The position numbers were made by a program, and so were the translations under genes. A stretch of 64,000 bases of DNA from Azorinus chamasolen (taxonomy: Eukaryota > Mollusca > Bivalvia > Cardiida > Solecurtidae): positions 24,092,449-24,156,448 of the forward strand of contig OY755241.1 of the NCBI GenBank assembly GCA_963576725.1. Direction: 5' to 3'. Under the pieces are notes generated by a model that was not told the DNA's origin, made no database searches, and saw only the letters and a list, made by a program, of their open reading frames with translations. This document shows positions 45,924 through 56,602 of this stretch, in pieces. Positions within the stretch are counted from its first letter, which is position 1; every line of letters starts with the position of its first letter.

Positions 45924-46150
45924 AAAATTCATTAATTAAAGTCAATCAGCTTCTGAAAACATTCTATGTTGCTTTTCTGGGGACCATCGACACTGTCGCA
46001 GCTTTTCTGGGGACCATCGACAATGTCGCAAAAAAAAAAATCAACCGTCTGTATCAGTCATCTCAAACGCTACAGCACCAAATTCCTGCCAGGAGGAAAG
46101 CACTTAAGCCTATGTGATGCTAACTATCAAATGCTTCAAAGCAAGTCTGA

Positions 46151-47395
46151 CGGTGAGTTGGGTTTTATGGCACCGCGACACTAAGTAGGTCATATAGCGC
46201 CAATGACGAAACGATGAAAATCAATAAAAAATCTCGGTCAACGAGTATGTTAATCATTAAAATATACGAAGATGAAAATGTAGAAAGGAATACAGAAATA
46301 AAATACAGTAAAATTACAATGAGTCGACATGCGTCGACTCGACAATCTTTAATGGTCCCGGGAACTTGCCTTCTAATCCCTATGTAAACTAATCCACACT
46401 GACTCGAAACACGGTGACTCGACATAGGTGCACAGCCCCGATAATTGTAATTACTATAATTGACAACACGCCGACTCGACATCAAAAACTGATCAGCCGA
46501 CAGAAGATTTTCGCACCTCTATCAGTGATCACGCCAAAACACAAGCAAACTGTGTTAATGACTGCAATTATTCACACATATGGCGGTTTTGACACCGTTC
46601 AATAAATTTTGATTGACATGACTATTTTGTATAAAAACAGCAGTTTCCACCAATGCTAAGCACATGTATCTTGACTATATATCGAAAACATCAGTAAATA
46701 CTTATTTATTCTGGATCCATTTTGTTAAAATGAATTATATGCAGTGTTGTGCATTATGCATATTGTTTAGACCTACATGACGCACTTATGTATAAACGTT
46801 AGGTGTAATGCTGTTGATATTTGTCATGTTTGTTCGTATGCACGGATTTAATTTTTTTATAGGTTTGTGTTATTTTTGTTTATATTTTGGTCTCATGTAT
46901 AATATGTAAGGAATAAAATGAGCAAACGGTTATTTTGTCATGTAATTACCAGACAGTACATCTCACGAAAAAGTAAGTATTATAAACGCCGAAAATCATT
47001 TCAGAACACAGTAACATGTCTACCATCGGAATCGTCTGCAGTCACGATGGATTTTCAATGCGTCGCGATTTCACTGTAATAGAACTGGTTAAACAGATTT
47101 ATATTTTAGAATAAAGACCAGTCTCTTTCAAAAACGAAATAATATTCTCGTACGCAACTGTTGCATAGAATCAACAGAAAAGTATTTATGTCTTATTATA
47201 GAAAGGTCAATACATTCAATCAAAAAATGTTTTACTGTGTATGACTCTTGACAGAAGACACATTCTGGTTGAATGTCGCGCTTTAGTAAATAGGAATGAG
47301 TAATATGAGAGTGTCTGATGTGACAGCGAGCTAGGACCACCTCATCTCTTCGTACAGCTCTATAATTTAAATGAGAATCACCAATGGTTGACAGT
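46151..47395 (-). pseudogene. LINE-B copy 3, 3' part
   Basis: The 3' end (GTGAGTTGGGTTTTATGGC) and Cys-rich C-terminus (PECVFCQESYTVKHF) are recognisable. The piece is 5'-truncated near 47,395 and is interrupted by a TA-flanked element at 46,306-47,076. Confidence 0.8.
46306..47076. mobile_element. Tc1/mariner-type element with TA duplication
   Basis: The insert begins CAGTAAAAT and ends ATTTCACTG, short imperfect inverted ends, with TA on each side (46,304-46,305 and 47,077-47,078). LINE-B copy 2 at about 38,868 shows the uninterrupted AAAATAATAGAACTGG. It is 771 bp with no transposase ORF, so non-autonomous. GACTCGACA or close variants occur several times near the left end. Confidence 0.75.
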
Positions 47396-48620
47396 GTTTT
47401 TGATGCCAATGAACTGAAAGAAGTTTGTCGTCTCTACAACCCTAAAATGTGTGAGAGCCAAAATGCCGCCATATTCAATTATGCCCCAAAGTCTACCTGT
47501 TGGACGAGAAACTTCACAGCCCAATGCCATTCCGCAGTACATTCCCGAGTTTAGAGTCCAGGGAATTCAGCTATAAAAATAGCCAGAGCAGTTGGGATAA
47601 GTGTAAACACACACAGCTCCATGTATCGGACACTGATGCAGAAGGACAGACTACGGAAACTACATGCCCTGCGAAAATCCTCCGCAAATTACAAAAGAAG
47701 GGGGTTTTACCTACGAAATTAAAAGAATATGTGTACAGTGCAGAGAATGTTTTTTCGAGCAGTAAATTATGGCTTCACTTCATAACAGACTGCAAATATG
47801 CAACATCAAACCTTGAAAATTCAAATAAATCGCAATATCCAAGTGAACAAAGTTAGTTACCGCAGGCACCAGGCATCTCGAATAACCTCTATGACCGATA
47901 CATTCACCCTCAGCAGCGCATATTTGCTGCGCATTGTTTATCCGAGAAGGTGTGACCCCGGTGAGCAATTGCTTCCGGAGGTCGTAGTACAGTAAGAAGT
48001 AGTTCTTTAGAACTGCAGTGCTTTAAATATGAGCTAATAAGTGTCTCTTAAGAACTTGACAGGCTGAATAATTGCATATTTTCAAGTTATTGTGTGTATT
48101 CTCTGCCCATTGGGGTCATTTTTTGTGACTCTCTTGCAGGACTACTTCCTCTGGTGGATGTTGGGAAATATGTGTGTGGAGCGTCAGAATGGCCCAAATT
48201 TAAAGCGAAAATAGACGGTGTGTACATACTTTTGTGTATAGCGAAAAAAGTCAACGTTCTTGACCTTGTTTTCTGGTGATCTAGAGACTGTGTTTGGACT
48301 AAATATGAACGTGTTAAGAGGGTATAACCCAAATCTATGCCTGGAAGTAGCTATGGGATGCAGAAAATGCCTGTTTTTACATAGAATAAAGAAGGGCAAA
48401 AGTGACCGGGCTCACACCAGAAGGCTCGCAAGACAAATGTACTGGATTTATACATAACTTCCTGTGACAAAAGTGCGATACATTATTTTTTGGATCTAGC
48501 TGCTTCAGTGTGAACATGCACATTTATTCGCTTATTTCTGAGAGAAAACCTATAAACGCCGACGGACAAATGTCCATACACAACAACGCTTAATTCTACA
48601 AGATTTATCAGTTATAAACG

Positions 48621-49164
48621 AAGAAAGTTGCTCAACAATTGCCCGGCTGGAAACGACTGTGAAAAATGCAATAGCCACAGGAAATTATACGGAATCCAGA
48701 TCTGGAAATACATAAAAAGGGGGTAAATTTCTATCATATCTACTTATTTTGGCTATTTTGTATCATTTCCCTTTTTTCCTTTCATATACATATTTAAGGC
48801 TTTTTTGTGGTAAGGAAATGTTACTCTTCATAACGTTCTGAATTACTTCCCTTGTTTAAATCCTTATTTCATGAACATAAAACTCAAAAAAGCTATAAAA
48901 ATGTTGATTTTGAACAGTACAAGAATTGGCCTGTCTCACAAATAATCATACAGTAGATTTTGAAGAAGTTAATTTTTCTACAATTTACCCTTAAGGGGGC
49001 AGGCAACGGAAGATCCTTGTTTTTCGCCGACAGATTACCACGTACCAGTGTCTATAGCTCCTCTTGGCTTCCAATCCAGATTCTAAAATAAGATTATGAC
49101 CTAGATAAACAAATATGTCCATAAGCATTGTAAAACACTGTTATTGCTTTCACACTGTGCCAAG
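48621..49164. other. No gene recognised
   Basis: AT-rich sequence without exon, repeat or terminal structure that I can support. Confidence 0.5.
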
Positions 49165-50338
49165 CAGGGTTGGGCGGTAAATACCGGTCCGGTAAATACT
49201 CCCAAAATGGCCAATACTGGCATTTACAAGCAAATACTCCCGAAAAGGTAGAATATATATTATTTCTCTGAAGTTAATTGTTTTAATTGGCCGTTTTAAA
49301 TTGCTGGTTAGTGGAATATTGATAAGTTTATTTATTGATTTCTAACCATCATTTTACTGAGGGTTTAACCCGTTTCATGCCTGCCAAGGGTACTCATCAG
49401 ATGGCTTATATATATAATCTTATCTAGGAGTTTCATCTGGTTTACAGAAAAGTCCTGTATAGCTCTAAATTTCAAATAATGGCATGATTCTGCTGGTATG
49501 TGTTAAAATCATCAGTACAATAGACCAACTCCTTTGTCTGATACTGCAGTTTGATTGGTTTAATCTGAATCATTTCCCCCTCCAAATTGTCTATATTGTG
49601 TTTGACACTTCATGGTTCATTAAGTGTATCTCTTAAATGAAAAGTGTGTATGTTTTTAGAACAATAACCATAGTGGCTAGTAGAGGTGTCAAAACTGTTG
49701 TTTTGAGAGGTGACCTGACAGTAATTTGCAGTGGGTTAGGTGGCCAGTATTGTTTCTCTTATCTGTTACTCAGTTTTCTACAACTGACTGCCAGTCTTTT
49801 GATTTTCATGAGACTTGGTTCATTCAAAATTCAGCTTAAACTAGAAAACTGACTCAGTCACAGAGAGAGAGAGCCCTGTAATCAAGGGCAGATAACTCTA
49901 GACATAGTGATCAGATTCAACTCAAAAACTATAGACGTTATCCTCTGATGATACTAAGAATATGCCTTAAAATGAAACCAATATGTGAAGTACTGTTTGA
50001 GTTATCATGTCAGTCACATCAAAAGTCAATATGTGAAGTACTGTTTGAGTTATCATGTCAGTCACATCAAAAGTGCTAACAGATGGACAGAAATTGTGAT
50101 TCCTATAGGGCTCCTGCATTTCCAAGCAGGGCCCTAATTACACCTTTTATTTTATTTTTTGGGTTGTTTACACTGCAAATACATAAGGTAAAATTTGTTT
50201 ATATAATTAAGCACATCAGGACGGTTTAAATATGTGCTAAGCCCCTAGACAATTCAAATACCAGTAAATGCCAGTAAATCCCGGTATTTACCGCCGGCAT
50301 GGTAAATACTCATAAATGCCGGCATTTTGCCAACCCTG
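49165..50338 (+). mobile_element. hAT-type element, copy 1
   Basis: The termini are CAGGGTTGGG and CCAACCCTG, typical hAT-like inverted ends. Imperfect 8-bp flanks GTGCCAAG/GTGCCCAG (7 of 8) form the target duplication. Several GGTAAATACCGG and CAGTAAATG words sit near both ends as subterminal repeats. The interior has a 71-codon frame (49,637-49,852) also kept in copy 2, but nothing like a transposase. At 1,174 bp it is a non-autonomous element. Confidence 0.88.
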
Positions 50339-50392
50339 GTGCCCAGAGTGAATTTTCTGCTTGTCCGAGCCGCAAACATGTGACAAAAACCC

Positions 50393-50588
50393 AATGAGTG
50401 AATGGTGTTTTACGGCCCATCGACACTGATGGTCATATAGAGCCGAATAAATAATGTAAATAAATCTACATGATGAAATCAAATAAAGACAATCTCACTA
50501 GATTATGTAAATGTCAGTCCCGATCAACGGGATTGTGAATAAAATAAGGACAAAACATAATCGACATTCTAAAAATATACCTTTTAAA
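50393..50588 (-). mobile_element. LINE-A 3' end fragment
   Basis: AATGAGTGAATGG, the LINE-A 3' UTR and its boundary at CCTTTTAAATTT are present. No coding sequence is included. Confidence 0.8.
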
Positions 50589-50627
50589 TTTAACCCAACA
50601 AAACGACACTTTTCACCATAAGATTTG

Positions 50628-50689
50628 AGCGAGTGAGTTGGGTTTTACGGCACCACGACACTAGGTAGGTCATATAACACTGATGGATT
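50628..50689 (-). mobile_element. LINE-B 3' end fragment
   Basis: GAGCGAGTGAGTTGGG and TTTTACGGCACCACGACAC mark a short 5'-truncated LINE-B tail just before a Helitron-like element. Confidence 0.7.
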
Positions 50690-50785
50690 TACTATGTTTC
50701 TATTGAAAACAAGGCACCCCTGGGGCGGGGTACATTTCGACCCCAGGGCCAAAATTTATATAATTTTTGTAGAGGACCTGAATAT

Positions 50786-53349
50786 GACGCATGCTTGGAC
50801 TCATCCATGGAACACCCCCCCCCCCCCCAAAAAAAAAAAAAAAAATTGTGTTCGAAGTATGTTCAACTGGCCTAAAACTATCTATTTGAACCTTAAACCA
50901 CTCCGAAAAACGAGTTAAACAAGACACGGAAAATTTTCCTATCGGGTCTATATATGTATTGAAAGGTAACTACGACAGATCAGCGGTGGAAAATACAACA
51001 GTCATGTTTTTCAAAGTCTTACAGCAAAGCCAATTCAACACCGATTTCAATCAGTTTGGTCTTGATCCGTTCCAAATTCCATATGCTAAGCGGCACAATT
51101 AGTGCTTTCCTTAAATATTGCTCAGTCTTGTCGCTGCAAGACCGCGAATTTGAAACAAGAGGGCCATGAGGCCCTGAAGCGCTCACTTGAGATACCCCAG
51201 GGACGGGGCCATCATTTGTACAACCTTCGTAGAGAACCAAAAGGCAAAGCAGTATGCCATTAATTAAAGGTCTAAGCCTTATGGTTTCAGAGAAAAATGA
51301 TATATTTTTCCCATGAAAACTGATAAGCCAGGGCCAAGTTTCGCCCAGAGGTCATGGTCGTAAGTTGAACAATCTTGGCAGAGGACCACAAGCCAAAGCT
51401 ACGATCTAGGCCTTGCAGTTTCAGAGAAGATTTTTAAAGATTTTCCTATGAAAAACTGATAAGCCCTTGGGCGGGGCCATTTTTTGCCCGGGGTCATAAT
51501 TTGAACAATCTTTGTAGAGGACCATTAGATCATGCTACATACCAAATATCAAAGGTCTAGGCCTTAGTTTCAGAGAAGAATAATGTTAAAGATTTTCCTC
51601 AAGGGCTTGGCCATTTTTTGCCCGGGGTCATAATTTGAACAATCTTTGTAGAGGACCATTAGATCATGCTACATACCAAATATCAAAGGTCTAGGCCTTA
51701 CAGTTTCAGAGAAGAATAATGTTAAAGATTTTCCTATGAAAAACTGATAAGCCCTTGGGCGGGGCCATTTTTGGCCCAAGGGGCAAAATTTGAACAATCT
51801 TTGTAGAGGACCACTAGATCATGCTACATGCCAAATATCAAAGGTCTAGGCCATACAGTTTCAGAAAAGAAGATTTTCCTATGAAAAACTGATAAGCCAT
51901 TGGGCGGGGCCATTTTTGGCCCGGGTGTCATAATTTGAACAATCTTTGTAGAGAACCATAAGATCATGCTACATGCCAACTATCAAAGATCTAGGCCTTA
52001 CAGTTTCAGAGAAGATTTTTAAATAGTTTCTTATGAAAAACTGATAAGCCCTTGGGTGGGGCCATTTTTGGCCCGGGGGTCAGAATTTGAACAATCTTTG
52101 TAGAGGACCATTAGATCATGCTACATGCCAAATATCAAAGGTCTAGGCCTTAGTTTCAGAGAAGATTCTTAAAGATTTTCCTATGAAAAACTGATAAGCC
52201 ATTGGGCGGGGCCATTTTTGGCCCGGGGGTCATAATTTGAACAATCTTTGTCGAGAACCATTAGATCATGCTACATGCCAAATATCAAAGGTCTAGGCCT
52301 TACAGTTTCAGAGAAGAAGATTTTTAAAGATTTTCCTATGAAAAACTGATAAGCCCTTGGGCGGGGGTCATAATGTGAACACCGTTTCGTTCCCCCTAGC
52401 CAATGATGCTTCTGACAAAATTTGGTTAAAATCGGGTCAGCAGTTTCAGAGATGTCGTTTGAAAATGTGGACGGACACCGGACGACGGACAAATAGCGGT
52501 CACAATAGCTCATCCTGAGCCGAAGGCTCAGGTGAGCTAAAAAACGCTAGAGCGAAACGATGTGACTCCCGCCAGGATGCAATAGACGTATAATGGGGGA
52601 TCTGTATTCGTTAATCTTTTCAACAAAAACGCGAATTATGGTTAAAACACTATCTAAAAACATTTAACTCGCCGCAATTAAATGGTGCTTACTATATCCA
52701 GTCAGCTACGAGGCGCCAGTTTTCTTTCTCTTACTTTCCTTTTGAACGGATGCGACCATTTTGCTGTGACCTGACTCATAAACTATTCGGTATGCAAATT
52801 GACTACTACTTCCGGGACACAGCGATTTGGCCACCTCCGTTCAAAACGAAAATAGGAGAAAGAAAACTGGCGTCTCATAGCAGACTACAAATAGCCAGCA
52901 CCGTTTTAACTGCGGTAAGTTGAATGTTTTTCGAATGTGTTTCAGCATAATTCGCGTTTTTGCTGAAAAGTTTAAAGAATACAGATCCACCTATATACTT
53001 CTATGCATCCTGGCGGGAGTCACATGTTTCGCTCTAGCGTATTTTCAAATTCGCGGTCTTGCAGCGACAAGACGGGGCAATATTTAAGGAAAGCACTTAC
53101 TGTGCCGCTTAGCATATGTAATTTAGAACGGATCAAGACCAAAATGATTAAAATTGGTGTTGAATTGGCTTTGCTGTACGACTTTGAAAAACATGACTGT
53201 TGTATTTTCCGCAGCTGATATGTCGTAGTTGGATACCTTTCAATACATATATAGACCCGATAGGAATTTTTTTCCGGGTCGTGTTTTTCGGAGTGGTTTA
53301 AGGTTCAAATAGATAATTTAAGGCTAGTTAACATACTTCGATCACATTT

Positions 53350-53380
<31 letters not shown>

Positions 53381-53412
53381 GTTGTTTCCATGGGCGAGTC
53401 CAAGCATGCGTC
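50786..53412. mobile_element. Long inverted-repeat (foldback) element, split by a Helitron-like copy
   Basis: The outer ends GACGCATGCTTGGACTC (50,786) and GAGTCCAAGCATGCGTC (ending 53,412) are reverse complements. The left arm is 50,786-51,154 plus 52,540-52,750; the right arm is about 52,836-53,412. The loop is about 85 bp. Arms are near 580 bp with high similarity, including poly-C/poly-A and poly-T/poly-G runs in matching places. No ORF is conserved. No target duplication was found. Confidence 0.8.
51155..52539 (+). mobile_element. Helitron-like family 1 copy inside the foldback arm
   Basis: It starts ACAAGAGGGCCATGAGGCC and ends CTCATCCTGAGCCGAAGG to CTCAGGTGAGCTA. About six to seven core units near 150 bp carry GGGGCCATTTTTGGCCC and ATCTTTGTAGAGGACCATT. 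The right foldback arm preserves the unoccupied sequence (GCTCTAGCGTATTTTCAAAT), showing it inserted after the foldback formed. Confidence 0.85.
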
Positions 53413-53563
53413 GAGCACCTTTGATGCTATGTGCCAAAGATGAAAGTTGAGATCCCTGTAGATTCAGGAGAAGGTTTTTAAAGGTTCAAATTGTTGACGA
53501 CGGACGACGAACAACGGGCGATCACAAAAGCTCACCCTGAGCACTTTGTGCTCTGGTGAGCTA

Positions 53564-54660
53564 AAAATGCATAGATATGGTCAAATCAACATATTCCCGT
53601 TGTATAATCAAAGCGTTGTAGACGCTGCAGTATCCTTTGCATGATATCAATCTGATATCGAATAAGTTCGCTTTGGCATTGAATTGCGTATCTATAAGGG
53701 AAAACATTAACACTCCATCCAGTTGATGATAGTTGCAGCTGACACTTCAGCCGTTTCCCACTATGCTTATTATCGCACTGACCACTCGCAGATATGGGCG
53801 TGATTACCTAATCGCTTGCATAAGGTCATCCGACTCGCGCTTCTTTATTCATTGAGTATTTTCATTCATGTTATGATCACGTGATTTGTTCATGTGACTG
53901 ATATTTGTATATGCGTGTGCCCTTCTTATTACACATTGCTATATTTTGTCGGTTGTGTTGATTTTTGCACATACTAAGCCGAAGCTTGAGTTACGAAGCT
54001 TTTTCATGTCAGATATAGTATACCACGATTGGTTCCGGATGCCATGTTATTAAACAACCTTTGTATCCATCGAATGCAGATCAGTAATTTGCACGATTTT
54101 GTCAGGCCGGCGAGGGTACCATGGTTTGGCTGTGGAACGCCACCATTGTATTCTATTGCTTCGCAAAGAATACAAAAACCGTAATCGGGTTCTACAACGT
54201 AAAAGATACAGATACAGAATATAGCATAACCAGTTTCTGACAAACGCCTCTTGGCGTCAAAATATATTGTGACGGACGGAACACGCGGATCCGCACGCAG
54301 CAGACGCATTCAGCATCTGCTGCACGTGGACGCGTCTGCTATATTGTTGTTGTAGTAAGTTTCCTCCGCTGACTTGTCGGAGTACCCAAGTAGTCTTGGT
54401 GATGTGGCCTCCTGGTATCTGAATATGGTCTCAACACTAAGCACGGGAGAATATATTATGTATCCGTTCACCGTTTTAGCATGCCTATATACAACATTAA
54501 GCTGATAAAACTCATAAGACCACTAAAAACAGTTCTCTGCCTAAAACTTACGTACTACTGCATATGCATATAAAGTCCTTTGTATATACTCAAGATTAGG
54601 TATCACCACAAGGAGTAGATCTAGTTAAAATATATCCTTACCCTCATTATCTGTCAGAGG
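53564..54660. other. No gene recognised
   Basis: Mixed AT-rich sequence. A minus-strand frame at 54,004-54,309 has no domain or splice context. GTCAGAGG at 54,653-54,660 is the target duplication of the next hAT element. Confidence 0.5.
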
Positions 54661-55833
54661 CAGGGTTGGCAAAATATGCCGGCATTTATGAGTATTTACC
54701 GTTCCGGCGGTAAATACCGGGATTTACTGGCGTTTACTGGTATTTTGAATTGTCCAGGGGCTTAGCACATATTTAAACCATCCTAATGTGCTTTATTAGT
54801 TCTCTAATCATATATACAAGTTTTGCCTTATGTATTTGCAGTGTAAACAACCCAAAAAATAAAATAAAAGGTTAATTAGGGCCCTGCTTGGAAATGCAGG
54901 AACCCTATAGGAATCACAATTTCTGTCCATCCGTTAGCACTTTTGATGTGACATGATAACTCAAACAGTACTTCACATATTGGTTTCATATTAAGGCATA
55001 TGCTTAGTATCATCAGAGGAAGACGCCTATAGTTTTTGGGTTGAATCTGATCACTATGTCTAGAGTTATCTGCCCTTGATTACAGGGCTCTCTCTCTCTG
55101 TGACTAGTCAGTTTTCTAGTTTAAGCTGAATTTTGAATGAACCAAGTTTCATGAAAATCAAAAGACTGGCAGTCAGTTGTAGAAAACTGAGTAACAGATA
55201 AGAGAAACAATACTGGCCACCTAACCCACTGCAAATTACTGTCAGATCAGCTCTCAAAACAACAGTTTTGACACCTCTACTGGCCACTATGGTAATTGTT
55301 GTAAAAACATACACACTTTTCATTTAAGAGATACATGTACACACAATGAACCATGAAGTGTCAAACACAATATAGACCATTTGGAGGGGGCAATGATTCA
55401 GATTAAACCAATCAAACTGCAGTATCAGACAAAGGAGTTGGTCTGTTGTACCGATGATTTTAACACATTATACCAGCAGAATCATGCCATTATTTAAAAT
55501 TTAGAGCTATACAGGACTTTTCTGTAAACCAGATGAAACTCCTAGATAAGATATATAAATATAAGCCATCTGATGAGTACCCTTGGCAGGCATGAAACAG
55601 TTTAAACCCTCAGTAAAATGATGGTTAGAAATCAATAAATAAACTTATCAATATTCCACTAACCAGCAATTTAAAACAGCCTTTATAAAAACAATAAACT
55701 TCAAAGAAATAATATATATTCCACCTTTTCTGGAGTATTTGCCAGTAAATGCCAGTATTGGCCATTTTGGGAGTATTTACCGGACCGGTAAATACCGGTA
55801 TTTACCTCCCCCGGTATTTACCGCCCAACCCTG
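54661..55833 (-). mobile_element. hAT-type element, copy 2, opposite orientation
   Basis: The ends CAGGGTTGGC and CCCAACCCTG are flanked by a perfect 8-bp duplication GTCAGAGG (54,653-54,660 and 55,834-55,841). It is the reverse complement of copy 1 along its length (1,173 bp). The shared 71-codon frame is at 55,108-55,323. It is non-autonomous. Confidence 0.92.
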
Positions 55834-55841
55834 GTCAGAGG

Positions 55842-56602
55842 GGTATACTGAACTTAATAACAATAAAATTGTGTGGCCATTGTTGCTATCAGTGAACCCT
55901 TATAGTAGTTAAGGGCACTTTGCTAGCTCACGGGATCTCTGCAGGTGGATGTTCCAGATGAACTCCCTGGATAACAACTCCATTTGTGTCTATACAAATA
56001 TAAATAGAGAAGCGAGTAGCGGGACGGGAGAGTCGGTTGGAGAACTTGATGAATAAAGGCAGAAAGTGTGTTATCTTTGAGACTCGTTTATTGTGTATTT
56101 GAGACTGTCGTTTATTGTGTATTTCCCTCATGTAACAATATCGTAGGAAGGTAGACATGAAAACCCAGTGGAAATCACCACCGTACTTGCTCTAAAGCCT
56201 GTAACTTGGCTAAATCTTGATCAATCTTAACAATTGATGGCTCTTTTTCGTGGAAAAGATGCCTTTATTGAAATAATAACCAACAATAATCACTGCCCTT
56301 TTAATACAATAACTACTAAAAACACAAGTTGGTCGGACAAGATCTAATAAAACATGCGAGAGCACCATTTGACAAGAGGAAAAAACCAATGATCTGGATC
56401 CACCTTATAAGTTCATTTTATTGATTAATGAAAAATAGGTGCCGAATCGTCTATGGTAAATTTTAGAAAGGGGCCGATTTGACAATGGTGCCGAATCGTC
56501 TTGGGCCCCGAGTTGGTTTGGTGCAGAGTCGTCCAGAAACCAGATTACCGATGATAATATACGGAGTATGCACGAGTCTCGGGTCAAGTTGGGAGGATAA
56601 TA
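55842..56602. other. No gene; possible regulatory or solo-LTR sequence
   Basis: TATAAATAGAGAAG lies near 55,998 and AATAAAGG near 56,053, followed by two TCGTTTATTGTGTATTT words and CATGTAACA near 56,128. This order is LTR-like but no flanking duplication or primer site supports it. The rest shows no coding signal. Confidence 0.3.

Larger units (their letters stand above)
43600..48620 (+). pseudogene. Mutator-like transposase, copy M3, interrupted
   Basis: This is the best-preserved copy. Frames at 43,687-43,893 (CQQCRLKSPAQP, LACLNINPPS) and 43,906-44,463 (FDVAYTSRPQGGG, then ATQSFGTFIE, CSHDNCSKNYP, ITTDASTQAA, KCLVHRF) fit a Mutator-like DDE transposase with Cys/His motifs. A Helitron-like element (44,491-45,923) and LINE-B copy 3 (46,151-47,395) split it. 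Between and after them it continues (45,924-46,150; then CESQNAAIFNYAPKSTCWT at about 47,450) with frameshifts. Sequence after about 47,960 is only weakly assignable. It is inactive. Confidence 0.5.
50690..53563 (+). mobile_element. Helitron-like family 1 copy, host of a foldback element
   Basis: One core unit (GTTTCTATTGAAAACAAGG, GGGGCGGGG) lies at 50,690-50,785. The end of a unit, the GACGACGGACG run and the 3' hairpin (to GGTGAGCTA at 53,563) lie at 53,413-53,563. The foldback element fills the middle. The 5' end is missing. Confidence 0.7.
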
